Part shown: positions 1 through 10,300 of the stretch, in pieces | Numbering within the stretch: position 1 is the first letter of the stretch | How the letters are laid out: each line of letters begins with the position of its first letter | Origin: Vibrio sp. AND4 | GTDB taxonomy: Bacteria; Pseudomonadota; Gammaproteobacteria; Enterobacterales; Vibrionaceae | Assembly: GCF_000171815.1 (NCBI RefSeq) | Contig: NZ_ABGR01000001.1 | Coordinates: forward strand, 124,001 to 188,000 | Direction: 5' to 3' | Length of the DNA: 64,000 nt | The notes under the pieces: model-generated | What the model was told of the DNA's origin: nothing | Databases searched by the model: none | What the model saw: only the letters and a program-made list of their open reading frames with translations | Made by a program: the position numbers and the translations under genes

Positions 1-99
1 CTACACACTTTGTTTATTAGACTTTCTACGCTTGGAGCAGTCTTTATCAGGCGTGGAGTATATAAGTCTATTCAAATAAGAAAGCCAGAGGGATTTAGA

Positions 100-681
100 A
101 TGATCAGGAATGACACGCATCTAGGTAATAGGGGAAGTGACGAAATTGCTGACTTCGATGGTGGTAATGATGTTTTTGTTGGTTTCGGTGGTAATGATGT
201 ATTCGTAGGTGGTGGTGGTGATGACTTAATGGTTGGTGGTTCAGGTGATGATCGCCTAACAGGAGGGGCTGGTGATGATATTTTAATGGCTGGGACCGGT
301 AACGATTACCTCGGTGGCGGTACTGGTAATGATTTGCTGTTGGGATTACTGGGTGACAACAAGCTCAATGGTGGCGTCGGTGAAGATGTACTTGTTGCTG
401 GCTCTGGCGATAACATTCTGGTTGTTGGCTCTGGTGCAGATAAGTTTATTTTTACCGATAAGTTTAAAGGGCATGGTGAAGCTAAAGTGGTTGATTTTAC
501 AATCGGTGAAGATTCTCTGCACATCATCAGTGATGCTGTGACATCATTCTCCGATTTAACCTTCAGCTATGATGCCAAAGGTAATGCTGTCTTTACGGAT
601 GGCGTAGATCTGACGGTCAAATTGATTGGTGTTACGCAAGCAGACATTAATACCTATGGCAGTGAATTATTCATTATCTGA
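100..681 (+). CDS. Mini RTX protein, probable type I secretion substrate
   Basis: A 193-residue protein that is almost only a repeats-in-toxin module. Roughly residues 15-120 are tandem glycine/aspartate nonapeptides (for example GGSGDDRLTGGAGDDIL). In this family they bind calcium outside the cell and fold into a beta roll. The last ~70 residues lack repeats and should hold the uncleaved C-terminal export signal. There is no N-terminal signal peptide and no recognisable enzymatic or toxin domain. The ATG at 100 is chosen because AGAGGGA ends 6 nt before it; an in-frame start at 10 would add 30 residues without a ribosome site. The ABC transporter and membrane-fusion genes follow directly, so I infer this is their cargo. 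Function beyond calcium binding is unknown. Confidence 0.85.
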   Translation: MIRNDTHLGNRGSDEIADFDGGNDVFVGFGGNDVFVGGGGDDLMVGGSGDDRLTGGAGDDILMAGTGNDYLGGGTGNDLLLGLLGDNKLNGGVGEDVLVAGSGDNILVVGSGADKFIFTDKFKGHGEAKVVDFTIGEDSLHIISDAVTSFSDLTFSYDAKGNAVFTDGVDLTVKLIGVTQADINTYGSELFII

Positions 682-741
682 GTCTTAGTATCGGGCGCTA
701 GTCGGTCTAGTGCCTAAATATTACAATATGTGGAAGTAATC

Positions 742-2460
742 GTGCAAAATACGGTTTTCAAAGAAGTGAAACAAAAACTATGCATTCTAACAGGTCTACT
801 GATTGGTTTTAGTTTTTTTATAAATTTATTAGTGCTTTCTATTCCTCTGTACATGCTGCAAGTGTACAACCGCGTTATCTCCTCTTACTCTCTAGATACC
901 CTATTTTTATTGACAGTGATTGTCCTTGCTGCGCTTTTGACAATGTCGCTGATTGATATCGCACGAGCCCAGATGAGTAAGTCTTTTGGTTATTGGGTAG
1001 ATTCTAAACTTTCGGTATTTATGCTTAAACGAAGTATTCAACATCGGGTACACATGGGCAAAAGTTATACATCTCAAGTTTTGAGGGATATCCAAAATAT
1101 CAAAAGCTTTCTTAGTAGCCAAGCACTGTACCCTTTACTCGATGCCCCGTGGACCCCTGCTTTTATACTTTTCGTTTATTTTCTTCACCCTGTTTTGGGG
1201 CATATTGCGTTAGGGGGTTCAATTGTCTTGTTTGGTTTGGGCGTGATTAATGAGTTTGTGACTCGCAAAATAATGCAAGAAAGTGAAGTTCGGTCGATAG
1301 ACCATATCAACCACGCAGAGGTGGCGACTCAAAATGCGAACTCAATTATAGCGATGGGGATGATGAATGCATTTTTGGAGGGTTGGTATTCCCGTGTTAA
1401 TGAATCCAATCAACTTGAGCGGCGTGTTACAGGTAAGTCGATTTACCTCGCTAATTTTTCGAAGCTCGTGCGTGGCTCCCTTCAGATATGCTTGCTAGGA
1501 GGTGGTGCTTGGCTGGTCATCCAACACGAGATCACCGCTGGTGCGATGATCGCCAGCTCCATTTTAATGAGTCGTGCTTTATCTCCAATGGAGCAAGCGA
1601 TAGGTACATGGCGTAGCGCAATGTCCGCTTGGAATGCTTATCGGCGTTTGCGGGTGATTGATCGGACCGTAAAACAAGATGAATCTGATATGCCTTTACC
1701 TCGTCCAAAAGGTCACTATGAACTGGCAGGGCTAGTTTATCGCCACCCAGACGAAACAGAGCCTGTTTTGTCTGCAATATCGTTGTCGATTCCATCCGGT
1801 GTATCTTTGGGTGTGATTGGGCCCTCTGGAACGGGAAAATCAACGTTTGCCAGACTGTTACTTGGGAATCTAAAACCTTTAGCTGGCAAAGTTACCCTAG
1901 ATGGTATGGAAGTATCGACATGGGCATCAGAAGATAGAGGGGCTCACTTTGGTTATCTAGCACAGGAAGTGGAATTGTTTGCTGGGACCATTCGAGAAAA
2001 TATTGCTCGTTTCAAAGATGAAGGCTCTGCAAAAGTGATTCAAGCTGCTCAACTGGCTGGGTGCCATGAACTGATCCTAAAGAAAAATAGAGGTTATGAT
2101 TTTGTCATTGGGGAAAACGGCCGCGGTTTATCTGGTGGAGAGAGGCAGCGTATTGCCTTGGCGAGGGCAGTGTACGGTGAGCCTTCTATTGTTGTGTTTG
2201 ATGAAGCAAATGCAAATCTAGACGGAGAGGGGGAAGCGTCATATCAACGTGTGATAGCACACCTGAAGGCTCGAGGATCTACCGTGATTGTGATTGCGCA
2301 TAACCCAAGTACGTTGAGGCAAATGGATAAACTTTTGTATTTAGCCAACGGGCGAGTCAAGTTATTTGGTGCGCGAGATGATGTGTTGAAGCGTTTGATG
2401 GGTGAAGAAAGAACAGATATACCGAGGGTGAGAAATGAGCAATCAACTGCCAGCCGTTAA
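742..2460 (+). CDS. Type I secretion ABC transporter (permease/ATPase, PrtD/HlyB type)
   Basis: Inner-membrane ABC exporter of 572 residues, a fused membrane domain and ATPase. It lacks an N-terminal C39 peptidase domain, as PrtD-like exporters of RTX proteins do. The N-terminal ~300 residues contain hydrophobic segments of the six-helix exporter fold. The ATPase has Walker A GPSGTGKST near residue 360, signature LSGGERQR near 463, Walker B IVVFDEANANLD and the switch histidine in VIAHN. GTG at 742 is preferred because GGAAG lies 5 nt upstream; an in-frame GTG at 730 would add four residues and has no such site. It follows the mini-RTX gene and overlaps the membrane-fusion gene by 26 bp, so the two are translationally coupled. 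No TolC-like outer-membrane gene is nearby; a genomic TolC is presumably used. Confidence 0.93.
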   Translation: MQNTVFKEVKQKLCILTGLLIGFSFFINLLVLSIPLYMLQVYNRVISSYSLDTLFLLTVIVLAALLTMSLIDIARAQMSKSFGYWVDSKLSVFMLKRSIQHRVHMGKSYTSQVLRDIQNIKSFLSSQALYPLLDAPWTPAFILFVYFLHPVLGHIALGGSIVLFGLGVINEFVTRKIMQESEVRSIDHINHAEVATQNANSIIAMGMMNAFLEGWYSRVNESNQLERRVTGKSIYLANFSKLVRGSLQICLLGGGAWLVIQHEITAGAMIASSILMSRALSPMEQAIGTWRSAMSAWNAYRRLRVIDRTVKQDESDMPLPRPKGHYELAGLVYRHPDETEPVLSAISLSIPSGVSLGVIGPSGTGKSTFARLLLGNLKPLAGKVTLDGMEVSTWASEDRGAHFGYLAQEVELFAGTIRENIARFKDEGSAKVIQAAQLAGCHELILKKNRGYDFVIGENGRGLSGGERQRIALARAVYGEPSIVVFDEANANLDGEGEASYQRVIAHLKARGSTVIVIAHNPSTLRQMDKLLYLANGRVKLFGARDDVLKRLMGEERTDIPRVRNEQSTASR

Positions 2461-3775
2461 TGAATTTGCAGCAGAACAAGTATTTCGTTTTTTGCCCTCT
2501 TCAGAACTGCGATTGAAAGGTCCTATTTTACTTGGTGTGTTAGCGCTAACCCTATTTCTCGGCGGTTTAGGTTACTGGGCTGCAACCGCTAAATTGGAGA
2601 GTGCCGCTATTGCTTACGGTGACTTATCTGTATTAAGTCAGAACCAAGAAATTCAACATTTGGAAGGTGGTATTATTGAAAAGATCTATGTTCAAGAGGG
2701 CGACTTAGTTAAGAAAGGGCAATTGCTTCTTCAGCTTTCAAAGCGGCAAGCTAATGCGAAACTTGACGCCCTCAGTGGCCAATATATTCATACGATAGCT
2801 AAAGAAAATCGTTTGAATGCGGAGCTAGAGGAGTTTTCAGAAATCCACTGGGCAAAGGATCTTGAGACCATTCAAAATACAGAAATTGTTGCAGAAGCAA
2901 AGTTGGTTCAAAGTAAGATCTTTGCTGCGAGGAAGCGCTTTTTCGGCAGCAAGTTAAACATCATTGCGAAAAGTATATCTGGCGCACACTTAGAGTTGGA
3001 TAATCTCAGTGAAACGAAGATCATCGAGCGAGAACGTTTGAAGTTTATTGAAGAAGAGATAGCCAGTAACCAAGCATTGGTGCAGAAAGGCTTTTCTGGG
3101 AAGTCGACATTATTGCAGTTAAAGCGTCTCTCAGCAGAAGTGAGAAGCACGTTGAGTCAACTTGATCGCCAGTCGCTCACCGTAAGTAAGCGGTTAGATG
3201 AAAATCAAGCAAAAATTGAGGAGCTACAGCTAGAAAGACTTAATGACATTGTCGAGGATTTACGCAATACCAAGAAAGAAATGGTTTCTATTCGGGAGGA
3301 GTACCGCTCGGCAAAAGACATCGTTGCACGTACCAGTATTGTCGCCCCCATTTCCGGTCGGATCGTTAATATGCAGGTGTTTACCGAAAATGGCGTTATT
3401 GGTTCAGGAGAAACCTTGCTTGAGCTGGTTCCGCAAGATGACAATTTGCTGGTTGAGGCTCGAGTTAGTCCCCAAGATATCGATTTGATTACGTCAGGGC
3501 AACATGCCCAGATCCGCTTAACTGCCTTGAATGCAAGAACACTAGCACCTTTGGAAGGAACGGTATTAACTGTCTCGGCAGATAAGTTGTCTGAACGGAA
3601 TCAAGATGACTTTTATCTCGCTCGCATCGCTTTATCGCAAGAGGACGTCGCCAAGTACAGCTTGACTTCTGGTATGAATGCAGAGGTGCTGATTTTGTCT
3701 GAACCCAGGACACCGCTGAGCTATTTGGTTAAACCCTTAACGGAAAGCATGAATCGCGCATTCCGAGAAGACTAA
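2435..3775 (+). CDS. Type I secretion membrane fusion protein, HlyD family
   Basis: Periplasmic adaptor of 446 residues linking the ABC exporter to an outer-membrane channel. It has a short cytoplasmic N-terminus, one transmembrane segment around residues 29-50, and a split biotinyl/lipoyl-like domain (GGIIEKIYVQEGDLVKKGQ near residue 80 and APISGRIVNMQV near 305). Between these lies a long charged coiled-coil stretch (residues ~100-290). The C-terminal third has the HlyD beta-barrel pattern (VEARVSPQDIDLI). Length is typical for the family. It starts inside the last codons of the transporter gene and is the last gene of the operon; a strong terminator begins 22 bp after the stop. It presumably exports the RTX protein encoded first in the operon. 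Confidence 0.93.
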   Translation: MSNQLPAVNEFAAEQVFRFLPSSELRLKGPILLGVLALTLFLGGLGYWAATAKLESAAIAYGDLSVLSQNQEIQHLEGGIIEKIYVQEGDLVKKGQLLLQLSKRQANAKLDALSGQYIHTIAKENRLNAELEEFSEIHWAKDLETIQNTEIVAEAKLVQSKIFAARKRFFGSKLNIIAKSISGAHLELDNLSETKIIERERLKFIEEEIASNQALVQKGFSGKSTLLQLKRLSAEVRSTLSQLDRQSLTVSKRLDENQAKIEELQLERLNDIVEDLRNTKKEMVSIREEYRSAKDIVARTSIVAPISGRIVNMQVFTENGVIGSGETLLELVPQDDNLLVEARVSPQDIDLITSGQHAQIRLTALNARTLAPLEGTVLTVSADKLSERNQDDFYLARIALSQEDVAKYSLTSGMNAEVLILSEPRTPLSYLVKPLTESMNRAFRED

Positions 3776-3797
3776 AATATGCATTGAGAATACGAGA

Positions 3798-3824
3798 AGC
3801 CGACATTGTGTCGGCTTTTTTTTT
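3798..3824 (+). terminator. Rho-independent terminator of the RTX/type I secretion operon
   Basis: Perfect 8-bp stem AGCCGACA / TGTCGGCT with a 3-nt loop, running into nine consecutive T. It sits just after the membrane-fusion gene. Confidence 0.9.
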
Positions 3825-4322
3825 GAGTATTGAAACCGCACCAAGCTTATTTATGGCGATTTTTTAAACCGGGGTGAAGTGCAAAGTCTGACCTAATGCT
3901 TTCCAAGGTGTGTCCGAGCTAGTTCAGGAATAAAAAGTGTTTTTCTTCGATTTTTGTAGAAACACAAATTAGTTTCAAACAAATGAAGCCGAAGATGAAA
4001 AATGTGGATGGTGCGAAAAATTTGCTCACTTTAATACCACTTCTCCTCCTCAAAAATCATATTAAGACAAGGAAAAACGTTGTGAATCCTTCGAAGAATT
4101 AATTGGTTTTTTCAAGAGGTTAAGTGTTTCAAATACAAGACATTACAGGCGGTCAATAAGTTTTGACAAGTTATGGGCGAAAAAACACACAACCCTGACA
4201 AATACAAAGGAAGTGGCGTCAATATTCCGTCGTCAATAATATGACGTCTGATTTTTGACTTTATTTTGGATTTTGTCATGGTCAGCCAGTCATTAATATT
4301 TTGTATGATTTAGGGAAGTATT
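3825..4322. other. Intergenic regulatory region upstream of the giant DUF11 gene
   Basis: AT-rich and without a credible gene on either strand. The heptamer GTCAATA occurs three times (4152, 4218 and 4232); the last two copies share CGTCAATA and are 14 bp apart, with a further GACGTC at 4243. This could be a regulator-binding cluster for the surface locus, but I cannot name a factor. No terminator reads into the downstream gene. Confidence 0.4.
4273..4299 (+). promoter_or_regulatory. Possible sigma-70 promoter for the DUF11 locus
   Basis: TTGTCA and TAATAT separated by a short 15-bp spacer, about 24 bp before the GTG start. The spacer is suboptimal, so this is only a candidate. Confidence 0.25.
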
Positions 4323-7300
4323 GTGTCAATTGTCCAACGTTACCTAGCCTTATTCTCGCTGATGGCTTTATTCTCTGTTCAAGCTTTCGCTGCAGATGAA
4401 ATTCAGATCTTTTCCAGTCCAACTTCTGGGTTGTCTTACGAAAATGAGGCCACCATTACGTACACTGTTAAAGTCAAGAATACAACAAAACGCACAGTCC
4501 GTGATGTATCAGTAAAGAATGCCATTTGGGATGTGATGTCTGGTTCGGACAGAGTTTTCAGCAGTTTGACCGTTTCGGACACCCATTCGCTGGGCGCCAC
4601 CCCGGGCTCGTATGCTGTTAGTGATAGTAATCTGGATGTGAGTGGAGCTGAGCTTCCCCCACAGGGTTATGTTACTTATAACATTGAGGCAAGGGTTTCT
4701 GGCAAGGCTAGGGGTAACATTACTTTGGGCGGTTCAGAAGTAAAAGGAATGGTTTCTGGTACAGAAACCACTTTTAAAGATAATGATAAGGTCACTCTGA
4801 CGCCTGCCGAATACGATTACACTCTCGAAGCTTCAGTAGATCCGGGAGAATATAACGTCGGTGGCACACTCACTTATTCTTTGACTGCAACTAATACTGG
4901 CAGTTATGCCGTAAAAGGGTTAGATATTAAGCAAGTTTTTGCATCTATCGTAGGGCAAAGGATTGATAATTCGTCAGGTGATACTTTTAGTAAGGTTACA
5001 ATCAGCGCAGTCGCTTCCTCCGGCAGTGATGCGGGTAATTTTGCAACTAGCGGAGATTTATCGGTTGCTGGCGCAGAGCTCTCTGTTGGTGGTCATATCA
5101 CCTACACTATCCAAGCGACGGTTGCATCGGATCTTGTTTCCAATATTAACACTGAGGCAACAGCTACCACCCGCGCTGGAACGGTTATCAGTAATGCGCT
5201 CTCAACCCCTCCGGCTGCGCCTGTAATCGAACTTGAGCACAAGCTGAAAACGAAGAAACCATACTTGATTAATCATCCGTTTATTCTTGAATTGACGGTG
5301 AGCAATAAAGGTGGCGCAATTGCTCATAATTATCATGTAAAACAGAACATTGAACAGGTTATTAGTAACCTTGGCCTCGCTAACGATTTAAAGCCTGAAA
5401 ACAACAGCGCCGATGTAGATGGGAATCCATTCACTACTTGGAATATCGAGGTTTCAGACATCGGAGCTCACTCACACTCAGACTACAACGGCAGTTCACA
5501 AACGGATGCCGACTTTGATGATACTGTTTCTCTCTATCCGGATGAGTCGATCACCTACCAAATTAAAGCAACTTTAGCGCCGATCACGATTGGTACCTTG
5601 CAAGGTTTTACTGCTTTAGTAACGAATGAAACTGGAAGTTTGGTCGAGAGGGCAACTATTTCCGATACGGTTAAAGCAGAAAAAGTATTGGGTGCCACTG
5701 ACTCAGAAATCTCAATTTCTAAAACAACTTCTGCTTCGGAGTATATACCCGGTGATATTATTGAATACGAAATTGCCGTAAAAAATGACTCATCAAAATA
5801 TTTTGCCAACAATGTGTTAGTTCAAGATAACCTGACCTGTACCCAGACTGATCAAGTAGGGGGAACAGGAGTTGGTCAGGCTTTTAAAGAGTGGAAAGTT
5901 GAAGTCATTTCGGGTCAAGATTCGATTGGTTCAGATCCGGGATCTTTTAACTACAAAGCTTGGACGTCAAGTCCAATTTCGCTTACGCCGGACATAGCAC
6001 CGGGTCAAACTATTAAGTACAGACTTACTGCAAGAACCAATGATAGCAGCACAGGCTTAATTCTTGATAATGACATGGTGGGTTGTTCCGACGATAACGT
6101 GACAGAGGATGGTTCTGGTGTTGAAACACCAGACGATAACTTACTTGTAACTAAGGATGTCGATAGTCGTTTTTACTCCTCGGGTCAGGAGTTAACTTAT
6201 ACGATTAAGGTAACGAATAATGGTAAAGGGTATGCTGACCAAGTTAAGGTGTTGGATAAGCTTGACTCAATAAAAACAATAAACATTTACGGCGATGAAA
6301 TCCCAGCATATTCCAGCTGGACAATTACGGCCGTGGCTGAAAAGGAAAATGGTGATCCTGCACCGTTTTCTGATACTGGTATCTCAGGCGAGGTGAGTTC
6401 TCCCGATAATTTAGAAGTTAGCGCGACCCTTGAGCCTCACTCTCATATCGAATACACCATCGTTGCTAAGACAAATCCCCTTGCAAATGGTCACATTTCA
6501 AATCAAGTACAAGTTGATGGCTCTGTCTATGCAGACAGAGGCTCCGATCCACGAGACTTTGCTATTGAGCTTAATCAGCGAGTTAAGACTAACACCGATA
6601 AAGATTTTCATGGTGATCACACCGGATACTCAAAGCGTGATACTGAGGTGACTTATCAAATCAGCCTAAAGAATGACAAAGAAAACGGCTATGCGACAAA
6701 CGTGGGGGTGAAGGATTTATTATCAAAGATTACCGCAGAGGTTTTAGAGCCGGATGGTAAAAAGAAAGCCGTATTCAAATCTTGGACGATTAGCGCCGAT
6801 ATTATCTCTGATGATCCTGTACTCAATGGTAACGCGACTTATACTAACGTCGGCACGTTTGCCGACAGTACAGACCTACATACAACAGCTCAGATCCCGC
6901 CAAACGTCGAAGTTTTGTATACGATTGTTGCACAAATTGATCGTACTAATGAAGATGAAATTCTTTTTACTCGATTTGAAAACACAGCGAAAATACAGAC
7001 GTCGGACTCAAACATGCAAAGTTCAGCGTCTGACTCGGCTGTAGTTTTCCCCCTCGACCCTAAGGTTATTGTTGTTAAGACCACGCCTAATAATTTATTT
7101 GTTCCAGGCCAATGGGTCACCTTCAAGGTGACTATTTTGAACATGGGGCCTGGTTATGCCAATGAAGTGCACGTGAGTGATAAAATTAAAGAGTTAGACG
7201 CATTCTCAGAGTGGAAAATTTCTGCTTCTACTGACTCGAATAACTCTCCTTTCAAAACGGGCAGTTATGCAGGAGAAAAATCTGGTTTCCAAGATGATGA

Positions 7301-10300
7301 CAATATCAATAGCTATATAGATCTTGATCCTCAAGTTAATGGGGCGAACGGTTCCGTTGTTTACACCATTCGAGGCAAGGTGAAAAGTAATTATGTCCAA
7401 GATGAAATATCCAATACTGCAGAGATACATGACCCAGCGACGAATCTGAATCAATCATCGTCGGCGCAAATCGGCAAGAGTATCGATGATTCACTCAACG
7501 TTTCTATTCTGAAGACCGCTGATAAAGTCCGCTTTATACCTGGCGATGATGTGACCTATGAAATTCGAATTCAAAACAACGGCGCCAACACAGAAACTGG
7601 TCTCACAGTTGTCGATTTGTTAAATGATATTAAATCGGTACTCGCTAACAAAAAAGACTCTCATTTCGCAGATTTCCCAAACCAGCAGCCATTTGAGTAC
7701 TGGCAGTTTGATTATGGTGATGGGGCAGGTTTCCACGATAAGACTAAAGAAAATTTCATCTACCCACTGGCGGGTGTGTCTAACACGATGACACTTGAGC
7801 CTGATGAAATTCGTACTTTCCGAATCAAGGCACGTGTTAAAGATAACGTCGTTGGTTCCCTGGGGCCAATGGGAAGCCTGAATAACAAACTTAAAAACGA
7901 TGCTTATGTGTATCGTGATTTTGGTAAAGTATCCGAAAAGTCTCATGTGTCGCACTACGAAATGGAGCGCGCTGACCCCGGCAGTGATGTTGTCAGAAAA
8001 CTCTTGGTTAACGGAGTGGAGTCTAAATACTACTCTCCGGGCGATCAGCTTACCTATCAAGTCACCATCTCTTCTCATTCAGGCTATGCAAATAACCATG
8101 CAGTGAACGAAAATATTACGAGTGTGACTACTCAGCTTTTAGATGGCAGTAAAGGTACACCATTTGATAAAGGCTTTACTGTTGATGTTAGTAAAAACGA
8201 TAACAACGGTGGTCGTGGTACGACGGATGGCAAGTTGGACGGCACGGTTGAAAATAACCAAAATATTGTTACGAGAATCGATGTTGCTGGTGGTGACTCT
8301 GTAACTTACCAAGTCGAGGGCATTGTTCGCGAAGATGCTGCTGGCACGATCACGATTGGCGGCATCACTGTTATTCCAAAACCCTACCATCTATTGTTCA
8401 GTAAAACAGTAGATCAAGCAAATTACCAACCGGGGAGCCCACTCGATTACCGATTAATAATTGAAAATGACAGTGACGGTAGTGCATACAACATTCCTGT
8501 TAAAGATCAAATGTCTACCATCATGGTTGATCTTGTGGGCGGTAAAAGTGGTCAAGCATTTGATTCAGGTTGGACGATAGAAAAACGCATTTTGAATGGC
8601 AGCAGCAAAGCGATCCTCGATCTCGATGGAAGCATTGCTGATAATTTAAATATCAATACTCATGCATCGATCCCACCTCATACTAAGATAGAGTACGCGG
8701 TGACAGCCAATGTGAATAGCAACGCCATTGGTCAAATTGTGAATGTGCTTAATGTTGACGGCGACAGAGTGAGCGCTGAGAGCAAAGCGTCTGCGGCTAA
8801 GTATGACTTCTCTAAACGTGTTACTAAATTCTACGATCAGGATGGAACCAGTGAATTAGAGGGCGGCTACACGCCTGGTGGTTACATCGAATATGAGATC
8901 TTGCTGAAGAACTCAAACAATGCCCACATCAGTCAGATGCCAATTAAAGATGAAATCAGTAAAATCCAGACGGAGTATTTCGATGGGAAGGGCCGCGCGT
9001 TTGACTCATGGACCATTGTCTCCAGCGTTGATTCGAGTGGTGTTAGTAACGCGGGTTCTGTCAGTAGAAATAAAGACATCGATACCAAGTTTAACTTGGC
9101 AGCAAAAAAAACCGAAACAGGCGACACTTTTGTTAAATATACGATCAAAGCGAAGGTCAGTGAAAAGGCGGTAGGGAAGATCCTTAACGTTGCATATGTT
9201 GGTGAAAATCACCGCATAGAATCAAAGCCAGTCAATATGCTGCCTGCAAGTATCGCTAAAACGCACAAAGCTTATTCGGATACGGCATTTACTCCGAGCA
9301 AAGAGAAGACAACTTACAACCATACGCTTGATGGTGAGAAGATCGTTTACCACTTGCGTCTGGAGAATACAGGTAAGGGCTTGGAGTATAATAAATCTCT
9401 CCAAGAGTTTTTCTCTAAAGTTAAAGTGCGAGTCGCGCAAGACGCAGCAGGTGAGCTTGATACGCATACCCTTGCTGCTTTTGAACAACACGGATGGAAA
9501 GTTACTGCAACTACCTCGGGTGAAGCAACTACGCTGATTGATGGTTACATAGGGGGTAAGAACGAGGACATCGATATTGCGACGCTATCAATTGCCCCGG
9601 GTGGTTGGATTGACTTTGTCATGGAATCTCAGATCCGCGAAGATGCGCTCGAACAAATTTCAGTGACACCGAAATACAATGCTAAAGGCTTCAAAAATTC
9701 AAAAGTTCAACCAGAGGCCAGCAACCTGATGGTGAGCAAAGAAATTGTCTCTATCGGTGGTAAATCTTATGTATCCGGTGATACCTACAAACCTGAAGAT
9801 GAAGTCATCTACAAATTTAAGGTGAACAATACCGAACCAGTGTGGAATGACAATACAGATATCCACGATCTGCTCTCCAATGTGCATGTTGAGGTAATCG
9901 GCGGAGCAATAGAGCCGGCGTTTTCAAAGACCGAAATTTCCCATGTTTTTACTTCAGATGGTACGACGGGAACACAGGATACCTACATCGAACCTTACGA
10001 TGCGAGCGATGACCTTGATCTATCCGTTGATCTTGCTCCAGAGGAAGGCATTGAGTTTACCGTTAAAGGTAAAGTTCGCCCTAACGCGGTGGGGGATATT
10101 GATGGTAATACGGGGAAAGCGGGTAATCACAGTGATACAACAGATGTGATACCGCCGGTTGCTCCTGTCCTGACTTTTAGTAAACAAGTTATCAATACTA
10201 CGTCGGATACTAACACTTGCACTTTCCCATCTGACGATGGAGCGGGGTGTCATTACAATCCGAGTGGCCAAGTTCAGTACCGAATTTCAGTGAAAAACGA

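Noticed and set aside
10-99. N-terminal extension of the RTX gene from an upstream in-frame start
   Set aside because: No ribosome-binding site at the upstream start and no RTX character in the extra residues; a good site precedes the ATG at 100.
4148-4158. ops-like GGCGGTCAATA upstream of the giant gene
   Set aside because: Only the GGCGGT part matches; the AG at positions 7-8 of the ops consensus is missing.
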